Source: JBDREC01 sp043820105 [NCBI: Pseudomonadota bacterium] (lineage in GTDB: Bacteria; Bdellovibrionota_F; JAHFAK01). Taken from it: 64,000 bases of DNA. Each line of letters opens with the position of its first letter. Positions within the stretch are counted from its first letter, which is position 1. Shown here in pieces: positions 52,169-62,490 of this stretch. The DNA lies in NCBI GenBank assembly GCA_043820105.1, contig JBDREC010000010.1, positions 1 to 64,000 on the forward strand, written 5' to 3'. The position numbers and the translations under genes are program-made. The notes under the pieces were generated by a model. That model was not told where the DNA came from, did no database searches, and worked only from the letters and a program-made list of their open reading frames with translations.

Positions 52169-53653
52169 TTATCTTATAAATGGTTTTTTCATCTTTTTAA
52201 AGATTTCTGAAGTATCATCTTTTGAACATTCAGTATCACTATATTGAATATCAGGATCTAATAAATACTGTTCATACATTTCATTAACACAAGTGCTTGA
52301 CCCAAGTGCAACATGCTGTTCTCCATTAAATGTTAGTAGAAATGATCCATCAATTTCACCTGTTAGTGTTTGAGCCCACTCATAAGGAGTTGCTGGATCT
52401 CCTGTTGTTCCAACAATCATAATCTGTGGGGCTTTCTGAACATCAATTATTTTTGGCTCCATGCTTGGTTCAACAGGCCAATATGTGCAAAAAAGCATTC
52501 CATAAATCATTAGTGGACCGAAAAAAGGATATAGCTCAGCTGACTTCTCAGCTTCTAATCTAACTTCGTCAGCACTTAAAGAAGAACTATCAAGACAGTT
52601 AATTGCATTGAAAACATCCATAAAATTACCATATGTTCCATCTTCTTGTCGTTCAAAGTAATAATCAGTCCATTCAAGTAGCAATGATCCATCACCTAGT
52701 AATGCTTGATCTAAAGCTTCTTCCAGATATGGCCAATATGCTTCTGAATAAAGAGTCATTAATATTGCAATTTCAGCATCAGACCTACTTAAGGTTCTAT
52801 CTTGGTCTGTTGGCAATGGGTTCAATTCAATATCATCAAGAAGATTATTTAATGCAGGTTGAGGATCCCCTTCATTAAAAACATTAGTTGCTGTTTCTGC
52901 ATATGAAGTTAGAAATTCTTGCAAAGATTTTTCAAAGCTTTTTGCCTGGCCTAATGAAATTTCAAGAGGTGTAAGAGATGGTGATAAAGCACCATCAAGA
53001 ACCATAGCTCTTATATTTTCAGGATATGTTTCAGCATATAATGCACCTATTTTTGTGCCATAGGATAGTCCTATATAATTTAATTTTCCTTCACCAAGCT
53101 CTTCTCTAAGCGTTTCTAAGTCACGCACAACCTCAACCGTGCCTACATGTTCAAGCAAATTACCATTTTCTTCTTCGCATTTGGAAGTATATTCTTGAAT
53201 CAATTCAGTTACTTCATTAAATTCAGAATCGTTTTCTGGAATTGGCCATGCAAAATATGGAACCGGATCATCAACACAAGTAATATTTACAGATTGACCA
53301 ACACCCCTTGGATCAAAGCCTATAAGATCGAAATGCTCTCTTAAGATAATTCCAAAGTCAGTAAATGCAAAAAATTCAACATACTCAGTTGCAGATCCTC
53401 CAGGTCCTCCTGGATTCATAAAAATACTTCCTTGTTTTTCTCCAGTTGCAGAAAATCGTATTAAAGCAAGTTCAATCTCTGTTCCATCATTATTTTCATA
53501 ATCAAGTGGCACCATAAATTTGGCACATTCTCCACCATCTTCACCACATGAGCTCCATTCAAATGATGTTGTAGCAAGCTCAGATTCTAAACAGCCAATG
53601 CATAATAAACAAACCCCTAATATAAATAATGTGAAAATTGTTTTTTTATCCAT
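52169..53653 (-). CDS. TAP-like alpha/beta-hydrolase lipoprotein (S33-type peptidase)
   Basis: A 494-residue protein with signal and lipobox (CLLCIGC, Cys21). Early blocks CAKFMVPLDYEN and IFMNPGGPGGSATEYV are typical of tripeptidyl aminopeptidase-like hydrolases (oxyanion HGGPG region). DLIGFDPRGVGQS follows, then the nucleophile in GLSYGTKIGALYAETYP. The C-terminal TAP domain carries the Asp (VGTTGDPATPYEWA) and His (NGEQHVAL). Expected to release short peptides from N-termini outside the cytoplasm. Single gene. Confidence 0.92.
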   Translation of the reverse strand: MDKKTIFTLFILGVCLLCIGCLESELATTSFEWSSCGEDGGECAKFMVPLDYENNDGTEIELALIRFSATGEKQGSIFMNPGGPGGSATEYVEFFAFTDFGIILREHFDLIGFDPRGVGQSVNITCVDDPVPYFAWPIPENDSEFNEVTELIQEYTSKCEEENGNLLEHVGTVEVVRDLETLREELGEGKLNYIGLSYGTKIGALYAETYPENIRAMVLDGALSPSLTPLEISLGQAKSFEKSLQEFLTSYAETATNVFNEGDPQPALNNLLDDIELNPLPTDQDRTLSRSDAEIAILMTLYSEAYWPYLEEALDQALLGDGSLLLEWTDYYFERQEDGTYGNFMDVFNAINCLDSSSLSADEVRLEAEKSAELYPFFGPLMIYGMLFCTYWPVEPSMEPKIIDVQKAPQIMIVGTTGDPATPYEWAQTLTGEIDGSFLLTFNGEQHVALGSSTCVNEMYEQYLLDPDIQYSDTECSKDDTSEIFKKMKKPFIR

Positions 53654-53758
53654 TTAAAAGTATCCTTCATTTTTTTGGGAGTCAAAAGTTGCAAGGCAAG
53701 AACAGATTTATTTTTGTACACCTCATTTTTTATTTTTCAATTCTTATATTATAGAATC

Positions 53759-54499
53759 TTATATATATTTATTCAATATATTTATTTCTTTAAGATAACG
53801 ATCTGAATATGACAAATAAAAAGTTAAGGGTTTCTCAAAATGTTTTCCAACAAGACCACCTAATATCATTTCAGTAATAATTCTTTTTTCTTTTAAGACC
53901 TGTTGTGATTTTAAGAAAAAAGTTTTTTCATCTTTAGACATTGTTAGAAATCTTCTTATCAATTCTGTTTTAGATCTTGCTTGATACATCCAAAAAACCA
54001 TCAAATCTAAAGAATTAATAATCATATAATTTAATAGCTTTTTTTTATTTTCTTTAAGCTTGGTAATAAACTCATCAAAGTCTTTAAATAATGCTAATAC
54101 GTCTTGTTCGGGATACTCTGTTGCAAGCTTACCATAAACATCATAAACTTGAGCAAGTTTTTCTTCATAATCTATCGACCTATGAGCTAGATTATGATGT
54201 CGATCAAAATAACCTTCAATTATAGCACCAACAAGGTCCGATGCAAATTTAGAGATAATTGCTGCCCAAAGCTGCATGCCTGCCAAAGCGATTTCGCTTG
54301 AAACTCCGGAGGCTATAACGATCTTTATAATTAGAAAGTTGAATGCAACAGCAACTGGAATAGATAAAATAGTTCTAAAAAAATTGCCTATAATAGCCCC
54401 AAAAGGTAAACCTCTAAAAGTATTATGACTTGAAATATATATTCCTGTTCAGACGGTGGCAATACAAATTAATTTTTGATCTTTTCTATTTTTCAACAC
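53759..54499 (-). pseudogene. Membrane protein remnant interrupted by TGA
   Basis: From the GTG at 54499 the frame reads NRKDQKLICIATV, TGA (54449-54451), then TGIYISSHNTFRGLPFGAII, GNFFRTILSIPVAVAFNFLI and on to the end at 53759. The downstream ATG at 54286 (MAGMQ/MQLWAAIISKF) would give 175 residues, but the conserved-looking hydrophobic segment continues upstream of it. So a nonsense change and loss of the 5' part are likely. The C-terminal part is helical (LDLMVFWMYQARSKTELI). Family not named. Confidence 0.55.
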
Positions 54500-54658
54500 A
54501 CCCATATTTCATAATTATTATCATGACCTTTTCTGGCCTCTGTTATTAGCTTGCTTATAAAGAAAATACGTTCTATAAGATGTTTTCACGCAAAGGAACA
54601 GCAATAACAAAATGCGAATCCCCACCTTAAAAAATGCCATAACAAAAAAGGTTGAAAA

Positions 54659-56068
54659 ATGGAAATAAAATTAACTTTTCTAGGAGCTGCTCAAAATGTA
54701 ACAGGTTCTTGTTACTTACTTGAAGCAGATGATTATAAAATATTAATAGACTGTGGTCTTTATCAGGAAAGAGAATTTAAGGATAGAAACTTTGAACCAT
54801 TTTTTATTCTGCCAAAAGAAATTGATGCAATTATCTTAACACATGCTCATTTAGATCACTGCGGAAGAATTCCTTTGCTTGTTCAAAAAGGATTTAAAGG
54901 TAAAATTTATTCAACTTCAGCAACTTTAGATATTGCAAAAATAGTCCTAGTTGATTCTGCTAAAATTCAAAAAGAAGATGCTAGATATAAAAGAAAAAGG
55001 CATGAAAAAGAAGGCAGGAAGTCTCCCTTTCCAATAGTACCATTATATACAAAAGAAGATGTAGAAAAGACTTTGCCACTATTTAATTCAGTAAAATATG
55101 GGCTTGATAATAAAATATCAGAGAACCTTACAATTAAATATCATGAGGCAGGTCATATCCTTGGATCTGCTTCTGTTGAAATTGCTATTAATCAAAATGG
55201 GGATATTAAAAAAATATTATTCTCAGGAGATATGGGAAGATGGGATAAACCAATTTTAGAAGACCCAGAATTTGCCTGCAATGCAGATTATATTGTATGT
55301 GAGTCAACTTATGGCAACAGAATTCACGACAAGGTTGATGATATAAAAGAAAAACTTCTAGAAGTAATTACAAAAACATATGAAAAAAACGGCAATATCA
55401 TCATACCAAGTTTTGCCATAGAAAGATCTCAAGAACTTTTATATTTTTTAGGTGAACTAAAAAACGAGAAAAAAATCCCCAATTTAAGTATTTTCTTAGA
55501 TAGTCCAATGGCTGTTTCTGTTACAGAAGTTTTCAAGAAACATCCTGAAATGTTTGATGAGCAAATGCTTGAAAAAATTAAACAAGGCAAATCACCCTTG
55601 GATGCTCATGGTCTTTTTATGGCAAAAACTACCAAACAATCAAAAGCATTAAACACATTAAAAGGAACTTCAATAATAATAGCTGGTTCTGGCATGTGCA
55701 CAGGTGGTAGAATAAAGCATCATTTGCTAAATAATATTAGCAATCCAAATAATTCTATTCTTTTTGTAGGATATCAAGCATCAGGTACTCTTGGAAGAAT
55801 AATTTTAGATAAACCTGACGAAGTAAGAATATTGGGACAAATAAAAAAGATAAGATCAAGTATTTATAAAATAAGTGGATTTTCAGCTCATGCTGATCAA
55901 AATGAATTGCTAAAATGGTTATCTAATATTAGTGAAAAACCAAAAAAACTGTTCATTACTCACGGCGAACCAGAATCATCAAAAGCCTTTGAAAAAGCAG
56001 TTCGCAAAAACCTTTCGTGGGATACTTATATTCCGAATTATAAAGACACTTTTGATCTTACATATTAA
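54659..56068 (+). CDS. Beta-CASP metallo-beta-lactamase-fold RNase (CPSF-like)
   Basis: A 469-residue nuclease. MBL metal motifs: HAHLDHCG, the aspartate in SGDMGRWDKPIL, and C-terminal GFSAHADQ and THGE. The beta-CASP insert contains SFAIERSQELLYFL and GSGMCTGGRIKHHL. Similar to YsH1/CPSF-73-like bacterial proteins that process RNA. First gene before a GT4/GH130 operon (next start 33 bp downstream). Whether it belongs functionally to that operon is not clear. Confidence 0.92.
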   Translation: MEIKLTFLGAAQNVTGSCYLLEADDYKILIDCGLYQEREFKDRNFEPFFILPKEIDAIILTHAHLDHCGRIPLLVQKGFKGKIYSTSATLDIAKIVLVDSAKIQKEDARYKRKRHEKEGRKSPFPIVPLYTKEDVEKTLPLFNSVKYGLDNKISENLTIKYHEAGHILGSASVEIAINQNGDIKKILFSGDMGRWDKPILEDPEFACNADYIVCESTYGNRIHDKVDDIKEKLLEVITKTYEKNGNIIIPSFAIERSQELLYFLGELKNEKKIPNLSIFLDSPMAVSVTEVFKKHPEMFDEQMLEKIKQGKSPLDAHGLFMAKTTKQSKALNTLKGTSIIIAGSGMCTGGRIKHHLLNNISNPNNSILFVGYQASGTLGRIILDKPDEVRILGQIKKIRSSIYKISGFSAHADQNELLKWLSNISEKPKKLFITHGEPESSKAFEKAVRKNLSWDTYIPNYKDTFDLTY

Positions 56069-56100
56069 AAAATTATTGGGACTAAAATGAGAAAAATAAA

Positions 56101-57126
56101 TTGAAAATTGCAATGCTATCGCCGATAGCCTGGAGAACGCCACCTGTGCATTATGGTCCCTGGGAAAGATATGTTTCCTTACTTACAAATGCTCTATTAA
56201 AAAATAATATAGATGTTACATTGTTTGCTACAAAAGAATCTCAAACTGCAGGGAAACTGCATGCTATAGCCCAAAAAGGCTATGAAGAAGATTCCACAAT
56301 CGATCCAAAAGTGTGGGAATGTTTGCATATTTCTGAAGTTTTTGAAAAGGCAAAGGAATTTGACCTTATACATAATAGTTTTGATTTTCTGCCTCTTAGC
56401 TACAGTAGCTTGGTTGCAACCCCTGTTGTTACAACAATTCACGGTTTTTCTTCAGAAAAGATTTTGCCTGTTTATAAAAAATATAATAAAAACACTTATT
56501 ACATCGCAATCAGCAATTCAGATCGCAGTCCTCAATTAGATTATATTGATACTATTTATCATGGAATTGATATTGAGAATTTTACCTTTAATGAAAATCA
56601 TCAAAAAGATTATTTGTTATTTTTTGGCAGAATTCATCCAGATAAAGGCACAAAAGAAGCTATCGAAATTGCAAATAAAGTGAATATGAAACTAATAATT
56701 GCAGGAATAATTCAAGATGAAAATTATTTTAAAAATTATATAAAACCACATTTTACTAATTCTAGTGTTGAATATATTGGAAGCGTTGGAAATGAAAAAC
56801 GAAATGCAATTTTAAAAAATGCTTATGCCCTTTTACATCCTATAAATTTCAATGAACCCTTTGGCTTTTCAATTGTTGAAGCAATGGCATGTGGAACTCC
56901 AACAATAGCATTTAACAAAGGATCTATGCCAGAACTAATTACAGATGGCCATGATGGCTTTTTAGTAAACACTGTTTCAGAGGCTTGTGAAGCTGTAAAT
57001 AAAATTGAAACTATAGACCGAATAAATTGCAGAAAAACTGTAGAGAATAGATTCACTACAGATATTATGGTAAATAAATATATAAATGTTTATGAAAAAA
57101 TTATTAAAAATCACAAAAAACAATGA
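56101..57126 (+). CDS. GT4-family glycosyltransferase
   Basis: A 341-residue GT-B enzyme starting at TTG 56101 (a TAAAATGAGAAAAATAAA leader, weak ribosome site). N-terminal: MLSPIAWRTPPVHYGPWERY, typical of GT4. C-terminal nucleotide-sugar site: FFGRIHPDKGTKEAIEIA and FGFSIVEAMACGTPTIAFNKGSMPELI (E-x7-E). Retaining transfer from a nucleotide sugar is expected. Second gene of the cluster, next to a GH130 phosphorylase 12 bp downstream. Confidence 0.92.
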   Translation: MKIAMLSPIAWRTPPVHYGPWERYVSLLTNALLKNNIDVTLFATKESQTAGKLHAIAQKGYEEDSTIDPKVWECLHISEVFEKAKEFDLIHNSFDFLPLSYSSLVATPVVTTIHGFSSEKILPVYKKYNKNTYYIAISNSDRSPQLDYIDTIYHGIDIENFTFNENHQKDYLLFFGRIHPDKGTKEAIEIANKVNMKLIIAGIIQDENYFKNYIKPHFTNSSVEYIGSVGNEKRNAILKNAYALLHPINFNEPFGFSIVEAMACGTPTIAFNKGSMPELITDGHDGFLVNTVSEACEAVNKIETIDRINCRKTVENRFTTDIMVNKYINVYEKIIKNHKKQ

Positions 57127-57138
57127 GAGAGGATTTTT

Positions 57139-58071
57139 ATGTCTATAGTTAAAAGATACTCAAAAAATCCAATATTAACTAAAAATGATATCCCTTATGA
57201 AGTAGCAACTGTTCACAATGCTGGAGTTACAAAATATAGGGATAAATATATAATGTTATTTAGATCCCATAAACTAAATGGCAGATCTATTATTGGAATT
57301 GCAAAAAGTGATAATGGTTTTGATTTTAAGGCTGAAAAAGAACCCTTCTTGATACCGGCTACGGACGGAATTTTTGCTGAATATGAAGAATATGGTGTTG
57401 AAGATCTTCGAATTTGCGATATGAAAGAAGAGGGATTTTTATTAACCTACAGCGCTTATTCCAAACATGGGGTCAGAATAATGCTTGCTAAAACCTATGA
57501 TTTTGAGACAGTTGATAAAATAGCTCCAATAAGCCAGGCTGATATGCGAAATACTGTTATATTTCCTGAAAAATTTAATGGCTTGTATGCAAGACTCGAC
57601 AGGCCACACTCTGAAATTTCCCCCTGGTCTATTTGGATTTCCTATTCAAAAGATTTAATATACTGGGGAAACTCAAAAGTTATTATGAAACCCGTCAAGT
57701 ACCACTGGGATGAAATGAAAATTGGCCCAGGTGCTACTCCTATAAAAACTGATAAAGGATGGTTGCATATTTATCATGGTGTTTTTAATACAATGGATGG
57801 AGCGGTATACAGGTTAGGAGTAGCTCTGCATGATATAAAAGATCCTTCAAAGATCATAGGAGTATCAGACAAATGGATTCTTTCACCAGAAGATCCCTGG
57901 GAATTAACAGGCTATGTGCACAATGTTGTTTTCACTTGCGGGGCAGTTTGTGAAGACGATGGTACAGTTAAGATTTATTGGGGAGCTGCTGATTCTGTAA
58001 TGTGTGTAGGAGTTGTAAAATTGGATGATTTAATAAAACTTTGTTTGAATGCACCCAGAAACCCAGTTTAA
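57139..58071 (+). CDS. GH130 beta-mannoside phosphorylase family protein (short form)
   Basis: A 310-residue five-bladed propeller enzyme of GH130. The catalytic Asp is in EYGVEDLRI. Phosphate-site residues lie in RNTVIFPEK, GPGATPIKTDKGWLHIYHG and YVHNVVFTCGAV. Members phosphorolyse beta-mannosides (beta-1,4 or beta-1,2) to mannose 1-phosphate. Linkage cannot be read here. Ribosome site GAGAGGATTTTT. In operon between two glycosyltransferases. Confidence 0.93.
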   Translation: MSIVKRYSKNPILTKNDIPYEVATVHNAGVTKYRDKYIMLFRSHKLNGRSIIGIAKSDNGFDFKAEKEPFLIPATDGIFAEYEEYGVEDLRICDMKEEGFLLTYSAYSKHGVRIMLAKTYDFETVDKIAPISQADMRNTVIFPEKFNGLYARLDRPHSEISPWSIWISYSKDLIYWGNSKVIMKPVKYHWDEMKIGPGATPIKTDKGWLHIYHGVFNTMDGAVYRLGVALHDIKDPSKIIGVSDKWILSPEDPWELTGYVHNVVFTCGAVCEDDGTVKIYWGAADSVMCVGVVKLDDLIKLCLNAPRNPV

Positions 58072-58092
58072 CATTAAAAAAAGGAGCCCAAT

Positions 58093-60369
58093 ATGGATTC
58101 TACATTGAATTTAAATTATCCACAAAACATTGCTATGATTGGCAACTATCTTCCCAGAAGATGTGGTATTGCAACTTTTACAACTGACTTAACTAATGCC
58201 ATAGCAAAGGAAATTGAAAATGAAGATAGCCTTATGGTAATTGCTATGAATGATAATAATGAAGGATACAATTATCCTGAGAAAGTAAAATTTGAATTAA
58301 GGCAAAATAATCCTTCTGATTATCTAAGAGCTGCTGAATTTCTTAATGTTAAGAATATTGATGTTACAATTTTACAACACGAATATGGAATCTTTGGGGG
58401 ACAAAGTGGAGCAACCTTATTTCGACTTTTAGAAAATTTAAAAACTCCTATCATTACAAATTTGCACACAGTTCTTTTTAAACCAACTGCTGAACAAAAA
58501 ACTATTATAATGAGATTGTCTGAAATATCAGACCGTTTACTGGTTATGTGCCATAAAGCTGAAGAAATTTTGCATGATGTTTATAAAATACCAAAAGAGA
58601 AAATTACATACATACCTCATGGAATACACGATGTGCCTTTTGTTGATTCCTGTTTTTACAAAGATAAATTTGGACTTGAAGATAAAAAAGTTATTTTAAC
58701 CTTTGGATTACTAGGTCCAAGTAAAGGTCTTGAATCGATGATTGATGCAATGCCATTAATTGTTAAAAATCATCCTGATGCTGCATATGTTATACTTGGT
58801 GAAACCCATCCGCACGTTATTAAACACAGCGGAGAACAGTACAGGCATAGCTTGCAGCAAAAAATACATAGATTAGGAATGAATCATCATGTGTTATTTT
58901 TCAATCAATTTGTAGATATAAAATCGTTAACTCAATTTTTATCAGTAGCAGATGTTTTTGTAACTCCATACCCAGAAAAAGATCAAATTACTTCAGGTAC
59001 TCTAAGTTACGCTTTTGGTGCAGGAAAGGCTATCGTTTCAACGCCATATATTTTTGCAGAAGAACTTTTAGCTGATGAAAGAGGGGTTTTAGTGCCTTTT
59101 AATGATTCAAAAGTAATGGGAGAAGCTATTTCCGACTTGCTGTCTAATGAATCAAAAAGAAATCAATTGAGGATAATGGCATATCAAAGTGGTCGCTCAA
59201 TGGTTTGGAAAGAAGTTGCCCGTAACTACCTGAAAGTGGCACAAGAGGTCTTGAATAAAAATATCGCCAGTCCAAAAACATTTTTTCAGGATATAAAATT
59301 AAGAAAACTAGATAGCCTTCCACAAATTAGTCTCGACCATTTAAAAATTATGACAGATGACACAGGAATAATCCAACATGCCTATTTTTCAATTCCAAAA
59401 AGAGCATTCGGTTATTGCACTGACGATAATGCAAGAGCATTGGTTGCAACATGCATGTATTACTCATTAACAAAGGACGAACAAATTATTCCTTTAATAA
59501 AAACTTATATCTCCTTTGTTTTAGATGCATACAATAATGATAAAAAACGGTTCCGAAATTTCATGTCATATAATAGAAGTTGGGTAGAAAAAGAGGATGA
59601 TGATGCACATGGCAGAGCCCTATGGGGTTTGGGAACTGCGATCGCTACTTTGAATGATCAAGTAATAATTAACGGGATTAGTAAAATTTTCATGCAAAGC
59701 GCAGAAAAAATAGAAGAATTTGAATCTCCACGAGCCTGGGCTTTTGCTTTAGTTGGCATAAATAACTATCTTAAAATATTTGAAGGAGATTCAACAGTAA
59801 GGAAAATAAGAACAAATTTAGCCAGCAAATTGTTCGAAAAATTCAAAAATAATATATCTAAGGACTGGATATGGTATGATGATATTGTGACATATGCAAA
59901 TGCAAAATTACCTCAGGCATTACTTTTATCCGGAAATGCCACAGGGGACAAGGAAATGGTGGAACTATCCTTAGAAATTCTTCAATGGTTATTAAAAATT
60001 CAGACTAGTGATAGTGGACATTTATCAATAATTGGAAATGATGGATGGTATAAAAAGGGAAGTTTCCCTTCTCATTTTGATCAACAGCCTGTTGATGTGA
60101 GTGCTCTTGTTGAGGCCTGTGTTGATGCTTACAGAATTACACATGATAAATTCTGGCAATCAGAATCTCAAAAATGCTTTGACTGGTTTTTAGGCAGAAA
60201 TGACATAAACACACCTGTTTGTGATTTTAAATCAGGCGGCTGTTATGATGGCCTCCAGGTTAATGGTTTAAATCAGAACATGGGGGCTGAATCCACTCTT
60301 GCCTGGCTCATATCACTTCTGACTATGCACAGCATATTCAGTCAAGAAGTTCTTCCAGTAAAAGATTAA
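58093..60369 (+). CDS. GT4 glycosyltransferase fused to an alpha/alpha-toroid domain
   Basis: A 758-residue fusion. Residues about 10-395 are GT4: IGNYLPRRCGIATFTTDL, TFGLLGPSKGLESMIDAMP and SGTLSYAFGAGKAIVSTPY. Residues about 410-755 are helical and resemble an (alpha/alpha)6 glycosidase/phosphorylase-like toroid (YCTDDNARALVAT, DDDAHGRALWGLG, DQQPVDVSALVEACVDA, GGCYDGLQVNGLNQNMGAES). Strong ribosome site AAAGGAGCCC. Fusions like this occur next to GH130 genes in diverse bacteria. A role in making or trimming a mannan is inferred. Confidence 0.88.
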   Translation: MDSTLNLNYPQNIAMIGNYLPRRCGIATFTTDLTNAIAKEIENEDSLMVIAMNDNNEGYNYPEKVKFELRQNNPSDYLRAAEFLNVKNIDVTILQHEYGIFGGQSGATLFRLLENLKTPIITNLHTVLFKPTAEQKTIIMRLSEISDRLLVMCHKAEEILHDVYKIPKEKITYIPHGIHDVPFVDSCFYKDKFGLEDKKVILTFGLLGPSKGLESMIDAMPLIVKNHPDAAYVILGETHPHVIKHSGEQYRHSLQQKIHRLGMNHHVLFFNQFVDIKSLTQFLSVADVFVTPYPEKDQITSGTLSYAFGAGKAIVSTPYIFAEELLADERGVLVPFNDSKVMGEAISDLLSNESKRNQLRIMAYQSGRSMVWKEVARNYLKVAQEVLNKNIASPKTFFQDIKLRKLDSLPQISLDHLKIMTDDTGIIQHAYFSIPKRAFGYCTDDNARALVATCMYYSLTKDEQIIPLIKTYISFVLDAYNNDKKRFRNFMSYNRSWVEKEDDDAHGRALWGLGTAIATLNDQVIINGISKIFMQSAEKIEEFESPRAWAFALVGINNYLKIFEGDSTVRKIRTNLASKLFEKFKNNISKDWIWYDDIVTYANAKLPQALLLSGNATGDKEMVELSLEILQWLLKIQTSDSGHLSIIGNDGWYKKGSFPSHFDQQPVDVSALVEACVDAYRITHDKFWQSESQKCFDWFLGRNDINTPVCDFKSGGCYDGLQVNGLNQNMGAESTLAWLISLLTMHSIFSQEVLPVKD

Positions 60370-60387
60370 AAAAAGGAGTAAATTTAT

Positions 60388-61839
60388 ATGGACATGATTA
60401 AAGTTAAAAGAAAAGGTGATATTTTTAAAGGTGATTCGTCAAGGGTTATTGCAAAATTCTTTTCTTGCGGAGGAAGAAAAAGGAAAAAAAGAATTATTGG
60501 TCAAATTCTGAAACTTAGTGACGGAGACAGTAAAAAATTATTAAAATCCGTTCTTGAAGATTTTTCAGATAGGCACCATAATATTGAAGATATTTTATTG
60601 GATCATTATTTACGAGTTGAAAAACATCTTTCTGAAGACATTAAATTATCAAAATATCGCAAACTTTTAATTGGGTCTTATTTCACACACGAATATTCCA
60701 TAGAATCTGCTGCTCTTTTTAATCCATCAATCGTTCCACATCCAAATCAAAAAAATCTTAATGAAAATTCATTGAGAATTATTTTGAGTTTTCGTGGTGT
60801 AGGTGAAGGTCACGTTTCTTCTGTTGTTTTTAGAAGTGGTGTTTTAGATAAAAATAATAATATTATTATAGATACGGTAAGTCCCTATGTAGAAACTCCA
60901 ACAGTTAGTTTAAATCCTTCTTTTAGTAAACATACCTTTTTATTAAAATTAGAAGAATTGGGAGCAAAAAATTACATCTCAGATGAAATATTCAAAAAAT
61001 TACCAACACAATTTAGTTTTGGTCAGTTGAATGATGCTATAATAAAATTAAAAATAGAATTTAGAGGATCTGTTATTTTTTTAAAAACGAAGGATGTAAT
61101 TGATTTTATATCTCAATCAAACTATGAGGAAACTTTTAGAAAGGAATCTGACATATCAGAAAGAGTTATTTTTCCAGTTATAGAAGATGAAAGCAATGGC
61201 ATAGAAGACGCGCGCTTCGTTTTATTTACAGACGATAATGGTAAAAAGAAATATTATGCAACATATACTGCTTATGACGGGCGAACAATTTTCCCAATGC
61301 TACTTGAAACAAACGATTTTCTAACTTTCAAAATATGTACCTTAAATGGAGAAGCATCGAAAGACAAGGGAATGGCCTTGTTTCCCAGAAAAATAAATAA
61401 ACAATACACAATGATTTCAAGAATAGATAAAGAGAACATTTATATCATGCAATCGAATAATATTCACTTCTGGAATGAAGCCAAACTATTACAAACCCCA
61501 AAATATGACTGGCAGTTTATTCAGATCGGAAATTGCGGATCTCCGATTGAAACAAAAGAAGGCTGGCTGCTTTTGACTCACGGGGTTGGCCCCTTAAGAA
61601 AATATTGTATAGGTGCCATGTTATTAGATCTTGAAAATCCAGCAAAAGTCATTGGACAGCTTGAAAAACCTCTTATATCGCCCAATGAATATGAAAGAGA
61701 AGGATATGTGCCAAATGTTGTTTATACTTGTGGTGCTTTATTACATAATGAAACATTGGTCATACCTTATGCTGTGTCTGATACAGCTTCAGGGATCGTT
61801 ACAATTCAACTGGAAGATTTACTAAATAAACTTAAATAA
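60388..61839 (+). CDS. GH130 phosphorylase family protein (long form)
   Basis: A 483-residue GH130 with ~150 extra N-terminal residues (helical, basic start KVKRKGDIFKGDSSRVIAKF). The propeller starts around 150. Catalytic Asp in GIEDARFVLF, and later signatures GNCGSPIETKEGWLLLTHG and YVPNVVYTCGALLH. Distinct subgroup from the 310-residue neighbour. Together the two GH130s could act on different linkages or chain lengths of the same polymer. Ribosome site AAAGGAGTAAATTT. Confidence 0.92.
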   Translation: MDMIKVKRKGDIFKGDSSRVIAKFFSCGGRKRKKRIIGQILKLSDGDSKKLLKSVLEDFSDRHHNIEDILLDHYLRVEKHLSEDIKLSKYRKLLIGSYFTHEYSIESAALFNPSIVPHPNQKNLNENSLRIILSFRGVGEGHVSSVVFRSGVLDKNNNIIIDTVSPYVETPTVSLNPSFSKHTFLLKLEELGAKNYISDEIFKKLPTQFSFGQLNDAIIKLKIEFRGSVIFLKTKDVIDFISQSNYEETFRKESDISERVIFPVIEDESNGIEDARFVLFTDDNGKKKYYATYTAYDGRTIFPMLLETNDFLTFKICTLNGEASKDKGMALFPRKINKQYTMISRIDKENIYIMQSNNIHFWNEAKLLQTPKYDWQFIQIGNCGSPIETKEGWLLLTHGVGPLRKYCIGAMLLDLENPAKVIGQLEKPLISPNEYEREGYVPNVVYTCGALLHNETLVIPYAVSDTASGIVTIQLEDLLNKLK

Positions 61840-61953
61840 TGATAAAAATAAAATTTGTTGAAAATTAAATAAAAATCTATAATAATTTAATAAATTATTT
61901 GTAGATTAATATTTCTAAATAATAACATGCTTAATAAAAACAAGGAGAACAAT

Positions 61954-62076
61954 ATGGCAAAGGGAAAAGACAAAGGTAGCGATAAAGACAAAGAAAAAAA
62001 TAAGCCTAAATCAAAGAATAGTATCAAAGAAAAAAGAAAATTAAAACAAGAAAAGCTTAAAAATAAAAACTCTTAA
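61954..62076 (+). CDS. 40-residue Lys-rich protein
   Basis: MAKGKDKGSDKDKEKNKPKS followed by more Lys/Arg-rich sequence, with a strong ribosome site (CAAGGAGAACAAT-ATG). Roughly half the residues are Lys or Arg and there is no hydrophobic core, so it is probably disordered and binds nucleic acid or another polyanion. It lies 115 bp after the GH130 operon. The 62077-62490 stretch that follows contains only a TTTCACA/TGTGAAA inverted pair near 62340. Confidence 0.6.
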   Translation: MAKGKDKGSDKDKEKNKPKSKNSIKEKRKLKQEKLKNKNS

Positions 62077-62490
62077 TGCACATATATCAGAGGCCTTACT
62101 GCACTTTATCATAATTTTTTCTATTATTTTAAAAACATTAATATTTTAATATGCTCTTATTATGCTGATTTTACTTGTAATTAAGAAAGATCTCGGCTAT
62201 AAGCACTTATCTTGAATCTTTTACAAGCTTCGGGATATATCCAAAACCTCACTAGTCCTTCCTATAAAATGCGAACTGGGCTCGTTTGAGTTGAGTTTGT
62301 TGCCTTTAAATTCTGCCAAGGCTTAAACCAAACAATATTTTTCACAGCAATTTTTGTGTGAAATGTTTTGTAAACTTTTGGAATTTTTGTGCAGTTTATA
62401 AAACTTTAATTATATATCAGGTGGATTATATCCATTTGGGATAAAGATTTAATAAAATCCCCCAAAAACCTGATCAGGAGAAATGTATTT

